DNA of 64,000 nt from Lachnospiraceae bacterium (lineage in GTDB: Bacteria; Bacillota; Clostridia; Lachnospirales; Lachnospiraceae). The stretch's first letter is position 1. Each line of letters begins with the position of its first letter. A program made the position numbers and the translations under genes. This document shows positions 7,604 through 16,128 of this stretch, in pieces. The notes beneath the pieces were generated by a model. That model saw only the letters and a program-made list of their open reading frames with translations, did no database searches and was not told the DNA's origin. The stretch covers positions 1-64,000 of the forward strand of contig JAFLSY010000005.1 of the NCBI GenBank assembly GCA_022510745.1. The letters run 5' to 3'.

Positions 7604-8671
7604 CTAACCTCCGCACCTGCTACACATTCTGTATTGTTTCTCCGCCTCACTACGAAGCATTACTGTAATGGTTCTCTTAAGCCCGCTGCAGTTCAGATTC
7701 TGGTGGTATCTATCTCCGTTTCTGCCAATGTAAAGTATGCCGTCCGAAAAGGTAACACACAATTCGCAGGGCGTATATTTCCTTCCGCTTTCATTCCGCA
7801 AGATTTCCAAATCTGCAAACTCACACTCCGATATGGACAGTCGTATATGTGTGCATTCCCGACTCAAATGGTAGACCTCCGCATTTTCCGCCACATATAC
7901 ATATTCTTCACCATTTTGATTTGTCCCCCCTTCGGATGCCACTTCATAGCCTGTCCATGCTCTCCCGTAATATCTGCAGTAAAATCTGGCCGGGCTAAAG
8001 CCTGCAATCCCAATGAAGGGCGAAATCTGATAGGATGCCACTAAGTCAATAATATCCCCCTGCTGGAGAATGGAAGAGTCGGTGTACCAGATACCCTCTT
8101 TTCCCTTGGTTAAGGGAGAATGATCCAGATATTCTTTTCCGGCCAGATTTTCTACTCTTTCCCTGACATACAAATAGGAAAACGCAACATTCTCCAAAAG
8201 CGCTTCCAAGCCCTCATCATTTTCCTCCTTGGTAATGGTTTTATAAGCATATGCATACACGGAAAGCTCTCTTCCGGTTTCCCGAAGCGCTGCCAATAAG
8301 GTACTATGCAGTCGATAGATCTCTATAATCCCTAAGATGTTCAGCAGGAAAAACAGGAACAGCGGCAATACTATGGCGGCCTCCACCGTCATGCTCCCGG
8401 ACCGGCTGCCTGCACGGTATTTTTCAAAGGAAAACAGGGACATCCCCTTTATGAAAGATTGAACTTGTTTTATGACCGGGAAGTCCGAGCAGGCATAGGG
8501 GGTGCCTGCCCGTAGGAACTGTAGATTATGAGAAGGTTGTGATGTGTTGTTTTGTTCTGCTTGTTTCATATCATGGGGTTCTCTCATAAAGGGGACGTCC
8601 CCGCTCTCCTTTTTAGTCGTAATAATTGTTTCAGTAGCCATAGCTCCTGGTAATATAATAGGTTTTTCCAT
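7604..8671 (-). CDS. TadE-like pseudopilin with duplicated Cys/His C-terminal module
   Basis: Protein of 355 residues. An unusual polar N-tail (1-85) is followed by a TadE-type segment SGSMTVEAAIVLPLFLFF (about 91-108) and an extracellular region. The last 90 residues contain two similar modules, each YH-x4-C followed by a CxxC pair: YHLSRECTHI ... CELC and YHQNLNCSGL ... CSRC. These could bind metal or form disulfides. The start is uncertain: 8671 overlaps the DUF5702 gene by 41 bases and has no good SD, the ATG at 8641 has AGGAG only 2 bases away, and a start just before the hydrophobic segment (near 8450) would give a protein resembling other TadE proteins. Confidence 0.72.
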   Translation of the reverse strand: MEKPIILPGAMATETIITTKKESGDVPFMREPHDMKQAEQNNTSQPSHNLQFLRAGTPYACSDFPVIKQVQSFIKGMSLFSFEKYRAGSRSGSMTVEAAIVLPLFLFFLLNILGIIEIYRLHSTLLAALRETGRELSVYAYAYKTITKEENDEGLEALLENVAFSYLYVRERVENLAGKEYLDHSPLTKGKEGIWYTDSSILQQGDIIDLVASYQISPFIGIAGFSPARFYCRYYGRAWTGYEVASEGGTNQNGEEYVYVAENAEVYHLSRECTHIRLSISECEFADLEILRNESGRKYTPCELCVTFSDGILYIGRNGDRYHQNLNCSGLKRTITVMLRSEAEKQYRMCSRCGG

Positions 8672-10082
8672 CCCTGCCGCTGTATTGCAGCACTGCTGTC
8701 AGACTGTCAATGCAACCGTCCATCCGAAAATATTGATTGCCCGGCGTTTGTCGGATATCCATTTCCATGATGTCCATCAAACGGTATGTAGTGGTCTCTT
8801 TATCCTGCAGCATTAAAAACAGTCTCAGGTAATCCGTATACGCAAGTCCATTGTCCTCTTTTTCTCCATCCGCAACACCGCCAAAACTCAAGATTTCTTC
8901 TAACGAATAGTGCCAATCACCCGCAGATTTAAAAAGCGGCACTCTCCCTTCCTTTAACAGTACGGAGACGTCATACAGGCTTTCCGCTAAAGCCCATGTA
9001 AGTACCAACACCGCCTGAAAAACAGGAGCCAGTTCAGGAAGCGTCAACAGGGTAGCAAATCCATATGCCAACAATTCCGCTATCTCCATTTTCTCTGCAT
9101 CCGACAGAATATAAAGCAGATTGGCTGCTGCCCGAATACCAAAGATAGCAGTAACTACACTTTTCAAATTTTCCAAATCATTATCCTGTCCGGCAATTAT
9201 GTACTCTGTCTGATACTGTAGGTAGCCTTCTTCTTTTTCTGCACCATAGTGTCCTGTATAGGCCATAATGTATTCATGAAAAATCAATTGCTGCCACCAG
9301 TTATCTTCATATTCTACTGCCGGGTTCATACCGGTTCCCACCAGTATATCCCTGTCCGACAGACGGCTTCCCGGAGATATATTGCGTGTAGACAGCTTTG
9401 CACTGTCCTCTGTTACATGATTTAAGATACCCGCTTCCCAATAAGTACATATCTCTGCTACCGGATTCTCCACCTGAAGCGTCTGTTCCACGCCGTTTAC
9501 CGTTATCACGCTTCCGTTCCATTCTTTCAGCTCTTTGCATGCCTGCTGCTGTCTTGCCAAAACATCCGTCGAATTTAATTCATACTCTCTGATTTCGTTC
9601 ATCCAACTCTCCAGCTGCTGTAAATAGGTTATACCATACCGCTGATACATAACTTCCACCGCCTGCCTTCTGAGTACTGCTCCTCCTTCATCCGAAGCTG
9701 TCGACACCTGTGTCAATTCTACGGAATCTACCCTCAATTTTAAAAGATTCCGATATAAAAACGGCAAAAGGATCTCTTCACTCCCCAGATTTTTTTGAAT
9801 ATAATCCAACAGATGTTCCCCTGTCTGCCTATAATCCGCATGGGAAGATCCATAGGAGGTATCAACAAAAAACAAATCATACTGCCGCAGAAGCTCTCTG
9901 TGATATTCTGCCAATATATTGTTCATGCCGATATCCGTTACGCATTCTATCTCCATGCGCCTTGTATTTTCTCTCGCTCCCAGCACTAACAGCAGACAGA
10001 GGGAAATCATGACCGACAATATAAGGGACAAAAAAACTGTCAAATAACCATCCTGATAAGATGTATTCTTCCATTTTCCCAT
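8631..10082 (-). CDS. DUF5702 domain protein of the Tad locus
   Basis: Protein of 483 residues with one N-terminal membrane anchor (about 15-38, preceded by YQDGYLTVFLSLIL) and a large, mostly extracytoplasmic remainder. The N-terminal pattern resembles TadG/TadE-like proteins, and I recognise the family as DUF5702 of clostridial Tad loci. Later hydrophobic stretches (about 340-380) might be membrane-associated. No catalytic motif is visible. It follows the Flp pilin by 8 bases, consistent with a structural or tip role in the pilus, which is inference from position. Confidence 0.75.
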   Translation of the reverse strand: MGKWKNTSYQDGYLTVFLSLILSVMISLCLLLVLGARENTRRMEIECVTDIGMNNILAEYHRELLRQYDLFFVDTSYGSSHADYRQTGEHLLDYIQKNLGSEEILLPFLYRNLLKLRVDSVELTQVSTASDEGGAVLRRQAVEVMYQRYGITYLQQLESWMNEIREYELNSTDVLARQQQACKELKEWNGSVITVNGVEQTLQVENPVAEICTYWEAGILNHVTEDSAKLSTRNISPGSRLSDRDILVGTGMNPAVEYEDNWWQQLIFHEYIMAYTGHYGAEKEEGYLQYQTEYIIAGQDNDLENLKSVVTAIFGIRAAANLLYILSDAEKMEIAELLAYGFATLLTLPELAPVFQAVLVLTWALAESLYDVSVLLKEGRVPLFKSAGDWHYSLEEILSFGGVADGEKEDNGLAYTDYLRLFLMLQDKETTTYRLMDIMEMDIRQTPGNQYFRMDGCIDSLTAVLQYSGRDGKTYYITRSYGY

Positions 10083-10090
10083 AATACGCT

Positions 10091-10315
10091 TTATAAACGG
10101 TTGGTCTGAGAAGTAATCCGCCCAAAGAGGCTTTCCACAATCTCCGTAATCTGGTTTTTGAACAACACTACCAAGCCCACCAAGACCACAATGATCAATA
10201 TGACCTCCACCGTTCCCATACCATCCTCTTCTTTCAAAAACTGAGAAAATCCCTTCAGGCTGCTTTTTTGTACTTCCGGACTACTTTCATTTGTTAACAA
10301 GCTATGTTTTTTCAT
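10091..10315 (-). CDS. Flp1-family type IVb major pilin
   Basis: Prepilin of 74 residues. After a 30-residue polar leader the motif EEDGMGTVEVILIIVVL shows a Gly cleavage site, Glu at the usual +5 position and a hydrophobic helix that forms the fibre core; a short FKNQITEIVESLFGRI tail follows. It should be cut by one of the two A24 peptidases encoded nearby and polymerised by the CpaF motor. The gene lies between the TadC-like and DUF5702 genes, the expected place for the pilin in Gram-positive Tad loci. The upstream sequence has AGGAGG five bases or so before ATG. Confidence 0.9.
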   Translation of the reverse strand: MKKHSLLTNESSPEVQKSSLKGFSQFLKEEDGMGTVEVILIIVVLVGLVVLFKNQITEIVESLFGRITSQTNRL

Positions 10316-10344
10316 ATAAATCCTCCTTATTGTAAATATTTGAA

Positions 10345-11799
10345 CTACATGCTCATAAAAGCCGGTACCATGATCAATATCATGACCATTCCCATGAGCA
10401 TCATCATGGGAAGCAGCAGTTTAGTCGCCGTTTCCTCTCCCGCTCTTTTTATCCGGGATGCGTGCTCCTCCATTGCTGCCAGCGCTTCCTGATGCAGCAA
10501 AAGCAACAGCGCCGCATTTCCCTTCTTTAAATTCTGTACCAACAGAGTAGTAAACCTTACATAGCACTGCTGCCGGACTCGTTTCCCAAAGCGGGTATAT
10601 GCCTCGGCCTCCGTAATACCGCTCTCCATCTCCCGGCAGGTAAAAAGCATTTCTCCGTATACAGGATTTGCATTTTTCCCTTCTGCATTTTCCGCAATTC
10701 TTTCCCATGCACCTTTTATATTCATGCCGGCCCCCAGATACAGAGTCAATTTGCTGATAACGGCGGGATACTCCCGCTCCATAAGCTGTTGCTTTCTGGC
10801 CAGCGCCTTCTCGGGCTCACGTCCCTGCAGCCAGAATACGGCTGCGGCGCCTGCAAGTCCCAAGAAAAAAATGGTCGTACTTTTATCCTCGCCCTGCTCA
10901 GTCCAGACTACTTTTTCACCTTGAATTTCGTCGGGGAGCCATACTTTGTCTTTCTCTATGGTTTCTCTTTCCAATATTTCCAGTTCTTCCGTCACCGCTT
11001 CGGAAAAAGATCTTTCCTTTTGTTCGGGACAAACTCTGGCATAGAAGCTGTACTCCCGCTCAAAGTTCTCACCGCTCACCCGCACGGTCAGCTCCACAAG
11101 CGCCGTTTGCTCCGGCTGCTGTGCCACATCCTCCCATGCTGCCACTTTTCCGCCGGAAGTTAAAAATATAGGGTTACTGCTGTGCCAAGAGAGGATAAAT
11201 GGATACGGTGGAAATGTATCCGCAAGCATAAGCGGCTTAGAAACAGCATTCCAGGAAATATTTTCTCCCAGCGCCTTTTCCTGCAGTTCCTCCAGCATTT
11301 TTTCATATAAAATCTCCTGTTCTTTCTCGCTGTAGCCCAAAGCCTGCAACGTCAAACGGGCCTGAGCTTCTTCGCCTTTACTGCTCCTTGCCAGAAGATT
11401 CACCTCCCTGCTGCTTCCTCCCTGTTCATCCCTAAGCAAATACGCGCCCTCCACAAGCGCATTTTCACCGCTTCCACTTATCCATAAAAACAGCGCTATC
11501 ATATTTCCCGCAAAAAGCACGATCAGACAAAGCTTGATCCGTTCCACTTCATGCTGCCGTTTAAGCAGCGGAGGTGCCTGTCCCGGATGCAGACGGGTCA
11601 GATATTCCGACACCAAAGGATTCTTTCTGCGCCTAAAGGGCCACCATTCATACAGAAAAAGCGCCATGTTAAAAAAACATTCCTCTATTCCGCTTTTTGC
11701 CCGCGCTGAGCTTTCCTCCCTGCCGCTATCGGTAATTTTCTTTTTTCTGCCGGCTATTGCCAGTAAAACAAACAGTATAAAAATACTTCCGTAGAGCAT
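10345..11799 (-). CDS. Type II secretion F-family membrane protein, TadC-like, long form
   Basis: Inner-membrane platform protein of the pilus. Its 484 residues exceed the usual length (about 300) because of an N-terminal extension: a short hydrophobic start, a second segment near 95-115, and a roughly 190-residue outside domain before the third near 313-331. The conserved F-domain is C-terminal, with YPAVISKLTLYLGAGMNIKG, followed by EMESGITEAEAYTRFGKRV and a final Met-rich hydrophobic helix pair. It works with the TadB-like protein and CpaF. It follows the TadB-like gene by 48 bases. The extension is unexplained. Confidence 0.82.
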   Translation of the reverse strand: MLYGSIFILFVLLAIAGRKKKITDSGREESSARAKSGIEECFFNMALFLYEWWPFRRRKNPLVSEYLTRLHPGQAPPLLKRQHEVERIKLCLIVLFAGNMIALFLWISGSGENALVEGAYLLRDEQGGSSREVNLLARSSKGEEAQARLTLQALGYSEKEQEILYEKMLEELQEKALGENISWNAVSKPLMLADTFPPYPFILSWHSSNPIFLTSGGKVAAWEDVAQQPEQTALVELTVRVSGENFEREYSFYARVCPEQKERSFSEAVTEELEILERETIEKDKVWLPDEIQGEKVVWTEQGEDKSTTIFFLGLAGAAAVFWLQGREPEKALARKQQLMEREYPAVISKLTLYLGAGMNIKGAWERIAENAEGKNANPVYGEMLFTCREMESGITEAEAYTRFGKRVRQQCYVRFTTLLVQNLKKGNAALLLLLHQEALAAMEEHASRIKRAGEETATKLLLPMMMLMGMVMILIMVPAFMSM

Positions 11800-11847
11800 T
11801 TCTCCTCCTTAAATCAACATAGATGTCATATTGCAACAAAGTCATGA

Positions 11848-12666
11848 TCAAGCAATTTTTTCACAGATTCCTTTGGCCAGGCAGAAAGCAGCCAGATAGA
11901 GAAGCATGCAGCCGCTCATAATGCAAATACCTGTCAGATTATGATACAGTACGCTGAAGAATCCCCGATTGCTTATCTCAATATAGCTGACTAGCAAAAA
12001 AGGGATCACATTCATAATCTTCTGCTCAAACAGCTTCCCGCTGAGTATCACCTGCACATCTTGCTGCAGGGTTATTTTTTCGCCGATCAGATCCGCTGTG
12101 GACTGTATGATTTCCGGCAGTCTGCCTCCACTGCTTCTGGCTATGGAAAATACCTCAGCAAATTCCTCAATATTACTGCAGCCGCTTCTTGTCCCTAACT
12201 CCAACAACATATCTTCTAACGGAACATTGTGGGCGATTCCTTTTTTCATACGGAGCAGCTCTCTGCGCATAAGCCCGCTCTCTCCATAGAGAGCCTGCAT
12301 ATCCTGGATACTTTCCTCAAAGGCATTTTCCACGGAATAGCCTGCCCGAAGATTGGCGGCAACTGAAAGAATACAGTCCTTAAATTCCGTTTCCAGTCTT
12401 TGTTTACGCTTATTCCCTTTTTGCTTTTGAAATGAGAGATAGGAGAGAAGCCCTATTGGCCACAATAGAAACACGGCAATGAAACTTCGATAAAAGAAGT
12501 AAGAAAAAAACAGAACAATACTCAGACTTATGATCATATAAAAAAGCGCTTCTTTAGGAGAGAAAAAATAACAGTCATAGAGGGGCGTTCCCCGCTGCTT
12601 TTGTCGAAAGAAAAGCTTCTTCGCCTCTCTATAGCGCAAGACCTGCTGCTTTAAGCTTATAGTCAT
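11848..12666 (-). CDS. Type II secretion F-family membrane protein, TadB-like
   Basis: Second platform protein, 272 residues, with two hydrophobic hairpins (about 40-78 and 210-268) flanking a cytoplasmic domain that contains LRAGYSVENAFEES and ARSSGGRLPEII, both typical of GspF domains. The start ATG at 12666 overlaps the end of cpaF by 38 bases. It is supported by AAAGGAG nine bases upstream, located inside cpaF, so translation is probably coupled. It should couple the CpaF motor to pilin insertion. Confidence 0.86.
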   Translation of the reverse strand: MTISLKQQVLRYREAKKLFFRQKQRGTPLYDCYFFSPKEALFYMIISLSIVLFFSYFFYRSFIAVFLLWPIGLLSYLSFQKQKGNKRKQRLETEFKDCILSVAANLRAGYSVENAFEESIQDMQALYGESGLMRRELLRMKKGIAHNVPLEDMLLELGTRSGCSNIEEFAEVFSIARSSGGRLPEIIQSTADLIGEKITLQQDVQVILSGKLFEQKIMNVIPFLLVSYIEISNRGFFSVLYHNLTGICIMSGCMLLYLAAFCLAKGICEKIA

Positions 12667-13855
12667 GTTTCAACGCTCCTTTCTTCTCCAGTCGGCCCAT
12701 AATCTTACCATCCGGAGTTTCCCCGCTCTCGACAAAGCAATACAGTTGATTCAGTTGAATCTCTCCTTCCCTGCAGCCGTCCACCTCCCAGATTTCAAGT
12801 ACTTTACGGGATTTATCCCGCAGCCTCCCCAAATGTACCAAAATATCAATACCGGAAGCAATCTGCTGTCTTACCGCATTTAGCGGCAGTTCCATGCCCA
12901 TCAAGATCATGGTCTGCAGACGGCTCAACATATCCCGGGCGCTGTTGGCATGTCCGGTGGACATCGAGCCGTCGTGCCCCGTATTAAAAGCTGTCATCAT
13001 GTCAATAGCCTCACTGCCCCGCACCTCTCCCACAATAATCCTATCCGGCCGCATTCTAAGTGATGAACGGATTAAATCCCGAATGGAAATGGCGTTGCAT
13101 CCTTCTACATTTTCATTGCGGGTTTCCATTCTTACCAGATTGGAAATACCCTGTAGCTGCAATTCGGCACTGTCCTCTATGGTAATGACTCTTTCATCTG
13201 CGGGAATATAACCGGAAAGCACATTTAAAAAAGTGGTCTTACCCGAGCCAGTGCCGCCGCTGATAAAAATGTTGTAACCCGCCCGCACCAACTGTCTCAG
13301 TTCTCCAGCCGCTTCCTCGGTAATACTGTTCCAGGCTAACATCTGCTCCATGGTAACCGGCCTATCCGGAAACCGGCGGATCGTGACGATCGGTCCGTTT
13401 ATGGCAACAGGATTTAAAACCACATTGACTCTGCTGCCATCCTGCAGTCTGGCATCTACAATGGGTGAAGCTTCATTTACAGTACGATTGCATTCACCGA
13501 CTATTTTTTGAATCACATGGAGCAGCTTATCCCCCGATTCAAAACGCTCTTTTATTTTTTCAACCTGCCCCGACCGCTCCACAAACAGATTCTCCGGTCC
13601 GTTTATCATAATCTCCGTAACACTCTCGTCCTCAAAAAGCTCCTGCAAAATGTCCAGCCGTCTGAGGGAAAAGAAAATTTCCCGCCGAAGCTGCTGCCGC
13701 TCTTCCACCGCCCAAATGCGCAGCGCTTTTTCCTGTAGAAACAAATCGTCTATCAGTGCCTTTACCTCTTCGTCAGATGCCTCTCTGGAATAATCCAATC
13801 GTTCCAAAAGCCGTTCCTCCAGGCGCTTTTTCATTATCTCCCTTGATTCATCCAT
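12629..13855 (-). CDS. CpaF/TadA secretion ATPase (pilus assembly motor)
   Basis: Hexameric ATPase driving Flp pilus assembly, 408 residues. The Walker A motif is ISGGTGSGKTTFLNVL near 205-218; the Asp box shows VITIEDSAELQLQ, the Walker B region DRIIVGEVRGSEA, and the His box STGHANSA. N-terminal residues 1-95 form the usual N-domain with VTEIMINGPENLFVE. Start at 13855: a GGGAGG lies about 13 bases upstream; an in-frame ATG at 13834 has AAGGGAG but with only 3 bases. The gene follows the CpaE-like gene by 35 bases and overlaps the next gene. Confidence 0.93.
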   Translation of the reverse strand: MDESREIMKKRLEERLLERLDYSREASDEEVKALIDDLFLQEKALRIWAVEERQQLRREIFFSLRRLDILQELFEDESVTEIMINGPENLFVERSGQVEKIKERFESGDKLLHVIQKIVGECNRTVNEASPIVDARLQDGSRVNVVLNPVAINGPIVTIRRFPDRPVTMEQMLAWNSITEEAAGELRQLVRAGYNIFISGGTGSGKTTFLNVLSGYIPADERVITIEDSAELQLQGISNLVRMETRNENVEGCNAISIRDLIRSSLRMRPDRIIVGEVRGSEAIDMMTAFNTGHDGSMSTGHANSARDMLSRLQTMILMGMELPLNAVRQQIASGIDILVHLGRLRDKSRKVLEIWEVDGCREGEIQLNQLYCFVESGETPDGKIMGRLEKKGALKHDYKLKAAGLAL

Positions 13856-13890
13856 TTTGTTTTCTACCCCTCCCGTTTCCTCCGTCCTTT

Positions 13891-14895
13891 TTACGCTGCA
13901 CCCAAATCATCCTTGATGAGCTGTCGGATATACCTTGCTAATTCTCCGCCGGTATACTGCTCAATCCGCTGCGGCAGCCGGGTAAACTGCGGCAGCAGCT
14001 GCTTTTTCGTTTTTTCCAGAACATCTTCGTACTCGTAACTTCTCAGTAATTCCTCATACTGTGCCAGCTTGGATCTCGCCTGTTCATCCTCCCGTATGAT
14101 GGTATAGATCCTATCGCACATTCGAAGCAGTTCAAAGGTGCCCTGTATACTTTCACTCAGATCCAAGATCAAATAGTCGTATCCACCCAGTTCTGCAATT
14201 TTTTCTATTAGCGCCTGCCAATCTCCGGCCTTTGCATAAATCAGATTCTGCCCCGCATAGGCCGGTGGAATATAGCATAACCGACCTATTTTAAGCGTCA
14301 TGGAATGCATCCTGCTTAAAAATTTTTCTTCCGGTTCGCTCACAAAATACAGAAGCGCCGCCAAATCCCCTCTTACGTTACTGTCCAACAGCTGATTCCA
14401 CCCTGCATAGTGTTCAAAACTGATGTAGAGGACTTTCTTTTGCTCGGATAGGGCTTGCCCCAATGTCAGAGCAAAAGAAGTCTGCAGACATCGCCTTACC
14501 GGCGAATAAAGTCCGATGATTTTTGCCCTTTCTTCGCTTTTCAGTCTTTTCCCCTCTCCGGAAATCGCATCCGCATAACATTCGAGGATTTCTTTCCAGA
14601 CAGCTTCCGCCTTTTGGTACTTATCTATATTGCGTAGCTTTTCTCCGCAAACATTACCGCTTTCATTGAGAAGCAGCGTGTTTCCGGTGTCCAAAGATTC
14701 CACCTCATAGGTGAAGTCCGATTCCGACACTAACAGTACTTCGATTCTCTCTTTCTTCCCAAACTCCACCAGCTTTTCCGGGCGGGTATAAGTATGAAGT
14801 TCATAGGGGAAACCCTCCCTCTCCTTTAAAAAGTTGGTCATACTGTCCAAATAGTCTTTTTCACTGTCACACAGCGCCATTATTTTTTTCTTCAT
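13891..14895 (-). CDS. CpaE/TadZ-like protein with degenerate MinD-type ATPase domain
   Basis: Protein of 334 residues. Residues 1-110 resemble a receiver-like domain (MALCDSEKDYLDSMTNFL, then EVLLVSES), and 150-330 a MinD/ParA fold. The deviant Walker A site expected after IIGLYS reads PVRRCLQTSFA and lacks the Lys and Gly residues needed for phosphate binding; the Walker B region DYLILDLSES is only partly kept. It probably localises the pilus machine rather than hydrolysing ATP, which is inference. AAGGAGG lies five bases before ATG. It sits between the prepilin peptidase and cpaF genes. Confidence 0.8.
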   Translation of the reverse strand: MKKKIMALCDSEKDYLDSMTNFLKEREGFPYELHTYTRPEKLVEFGKKERIEVLLVSESDFTYEVESLDTGNTLLLNESGNVCGEKLRNIDKYQKAEAVWKEILECYADAISGEGKRLKSEERAKIIGLYSPVRRCLQTSFALTLGQALSEQKKVLYISFEHYAGWNQLLDSNVRGDLAALLYFVSEPEEKFLSRMHSMTLKIGRLCYIPPAYAGQNLIYAKAGDWQALIEKIAELGGYDYLILDLSESIQGTFELLRMCDRIYTIIREDEQARSKLAQYEELLRSYEYEDVLEKTKKQLLPQFTRLPQRIEQYTGGELARYIRQLIKDDLGAA

Positions 14896-14916
14896 AGAAT
14901 CCTCCTTTTTTGCTAT

Positions 14917-15432
14917 TTACAGAGTGAAGCACCGTAAGAATACTCCGTATACACCTCCCTCATACAGTAACACGCTTAAGAGTACCGTTCCTGCCATATG
15001 AAGGGACGCTTTCTTTTTTTCTCCCCATCCCTCATTTTCAAAATAGAGTCTGAACTCTTTATACTTAGCTACATCTGCCACATAGGAGCAAAAATAACAG
15101 ATCCGCTCCTTTAAATTTCCTTGTATCAAAAACTTTCCAAGTCCTATTAATGCCGCGATCACCATACTTCCGGCTATGCAGACCGCACATCCCCGCCCTT
15201 TTAGGTAAAAAGCCAGCAGGCAGAAAAGCTTCACATCTCCGGCTCCTAACATGCCCAGCTTATAGAGGGGATAAAAAATCCCAAAAATAACGCCTATACG
15301 AAGTAACATCAAACCAATTTCCAATTCCTGCTGCATAAACAAAAGTCCTGCGAACATGCCAAAGCCTATAAGCACGTTGGGAATTTTATCCTTGCGGTAA
15401 TCAAAATAACAGGCAGCCGACAGCCATAACAA
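14917..15432 (-). CDS. A24 family prepilin peptidase (first copy)
   Basis: Membrane aspartyl protease that processes type IV prepilins. Catalytic motifs: ACYFDYRKDKIPN near residue 10 and MLGAGDVKLFCLLAF (GxGD) near residue 62; hydrophobic segments follow. The first transmembrane helix is short if translation starts at the TTG at 15432. The same frame reads back through leucine codons to an ATT just behind GGAGG, so a non-ATG start a few codons upstream is possible. It is the first gene after the operon promoter and hairpin-rich leader. Confidence 0.85.
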   Translation of the reverse strand: MLWLSAACYFDYRKDKIPNVLIGFGMFAGLLFMQQELEIGLMLLRIGVIFGIFYPLYKLGMLGAGDVKLFCLLAFYLKGRGCAVCIAGSMVIAALIGLGKFLIQGNLKERICYFCSYVADVAKYKEFRLYFENEGWGEKKKASLHMAGTVLLSVLLYEGGVYGVFLRCFTL

Positions 15433-15600
15433 TAGTAATAAAATCTCCTTCCGCCTCCTTATGCAATTTGATAAAATCGGTAAACCGGGACGAAACGTCC
15501 TCTTAAACGGAGCGAGTCTGCTCCAAAAAAGATTATGAGCCTGCAGCAGAATGCTGCGGGTTGTATGTTGGATTATACTGGTAAGTTTTCAGTTTGTCCA
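15433..15600 (-). promoter_or_regulatory. Promoter and structured leader of the Tad operon
   Basis: On the minus strand TGGACA (15595-15600), 17-base spacer, TATAAT (15572-15577). The transcript then has about 135 untranslated bases with three short stems: GCAGCA-TTC-TGCTGC, GGAGC/GCTCC and GGACG-TTT-CGTCC. A T6 run lies between stems one and two. No known riboswitch motif is recognisable (the GGACGCAAAGCC core of c-di-GMP-I aptamers is absent). The leader could hold an attenuator or RNA-binding site. Confidence 0.65.
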
Positions 15601-15636
15601 GAGGGAAAAAGTAAAAAATACATTTTTGGTAATTTT

Positions 15637-15909
15637 TTACAGTGTTTTGTAAAAATAAATCCCATAAAGCGCCGTAAGCCCAGGAAATCCAAGCAAACCG
15701 GTTGTCAAAACTGTAACAGGATTTAAACCCACGCCACCGGCAATCCCCAGACCGGGCAGTGATGCATTTATGGCCAAAATCGCCAAGCTGCCCATCACCA
15801 TGCGCAAAATAAAGTTGAGCAGCCATTCGGCACGCTTCTGTAAAGATATGAGCAGCAGAACCGCCGCACATATACCTATAACTAAAAGCATTCCCTGAGA
15901 ATTTGGCAT
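15637..15909 (-). CDS. BofA family protein (pro-sigma-K processing inhibitor type)
   Basis: Small membrane protein of 90 residues with three hydrophobic segments and the BofA-type sequence NASLPGLGIAGGVGLNPVTV. In Bacillus BofA holds the SpoIVFB protease inactive in the mother cell until late sporulation, so this supports a spore-forming lineage; in this genome the role is inferred. The start ATG has AGAGG four bases upstream. It lies back to back with a DUF2508 gene; in Bacillus yaaL and bofA are also neighbours, but in tandem. Confidence 0.85.
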   Translation of the reverse strand: MPNSQGMLLVIGICAAVLLLISLQKRAEWLLNFILRMVMGSLAILAINASLPGLGIAGGVGLNPVTVLTTGLLGFPGLTALYGIYFYKTL

Positions 15910-16128
15910 ATTTCCTCTTTTCTACTGCCATCGGCCGGCAGCTTCTCTAAGCTCCAAAGCGCAGACCGCATGTTCACTTCCCTTTGTACAGCCTATGCCG
16001 TCATATTTCCTTTTATGACATGCATGATGCTTTTCTTTTATTTTCCAGAATAGGTAAAAATAGGAATATTACCACAAAAACAGGCTATACTGTTATAGAA
16101 AAGTATTTGCCCTAAAAAGGAGCCGGAT

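Noticed and set aside
15433..15600. Possible c-di-GMP riboswitch before the Tad operon
   Set aside because: The conserved GEMM core (GGACGCAAAGCC and the receptor loop) is absent; only unrelated stems are visible.
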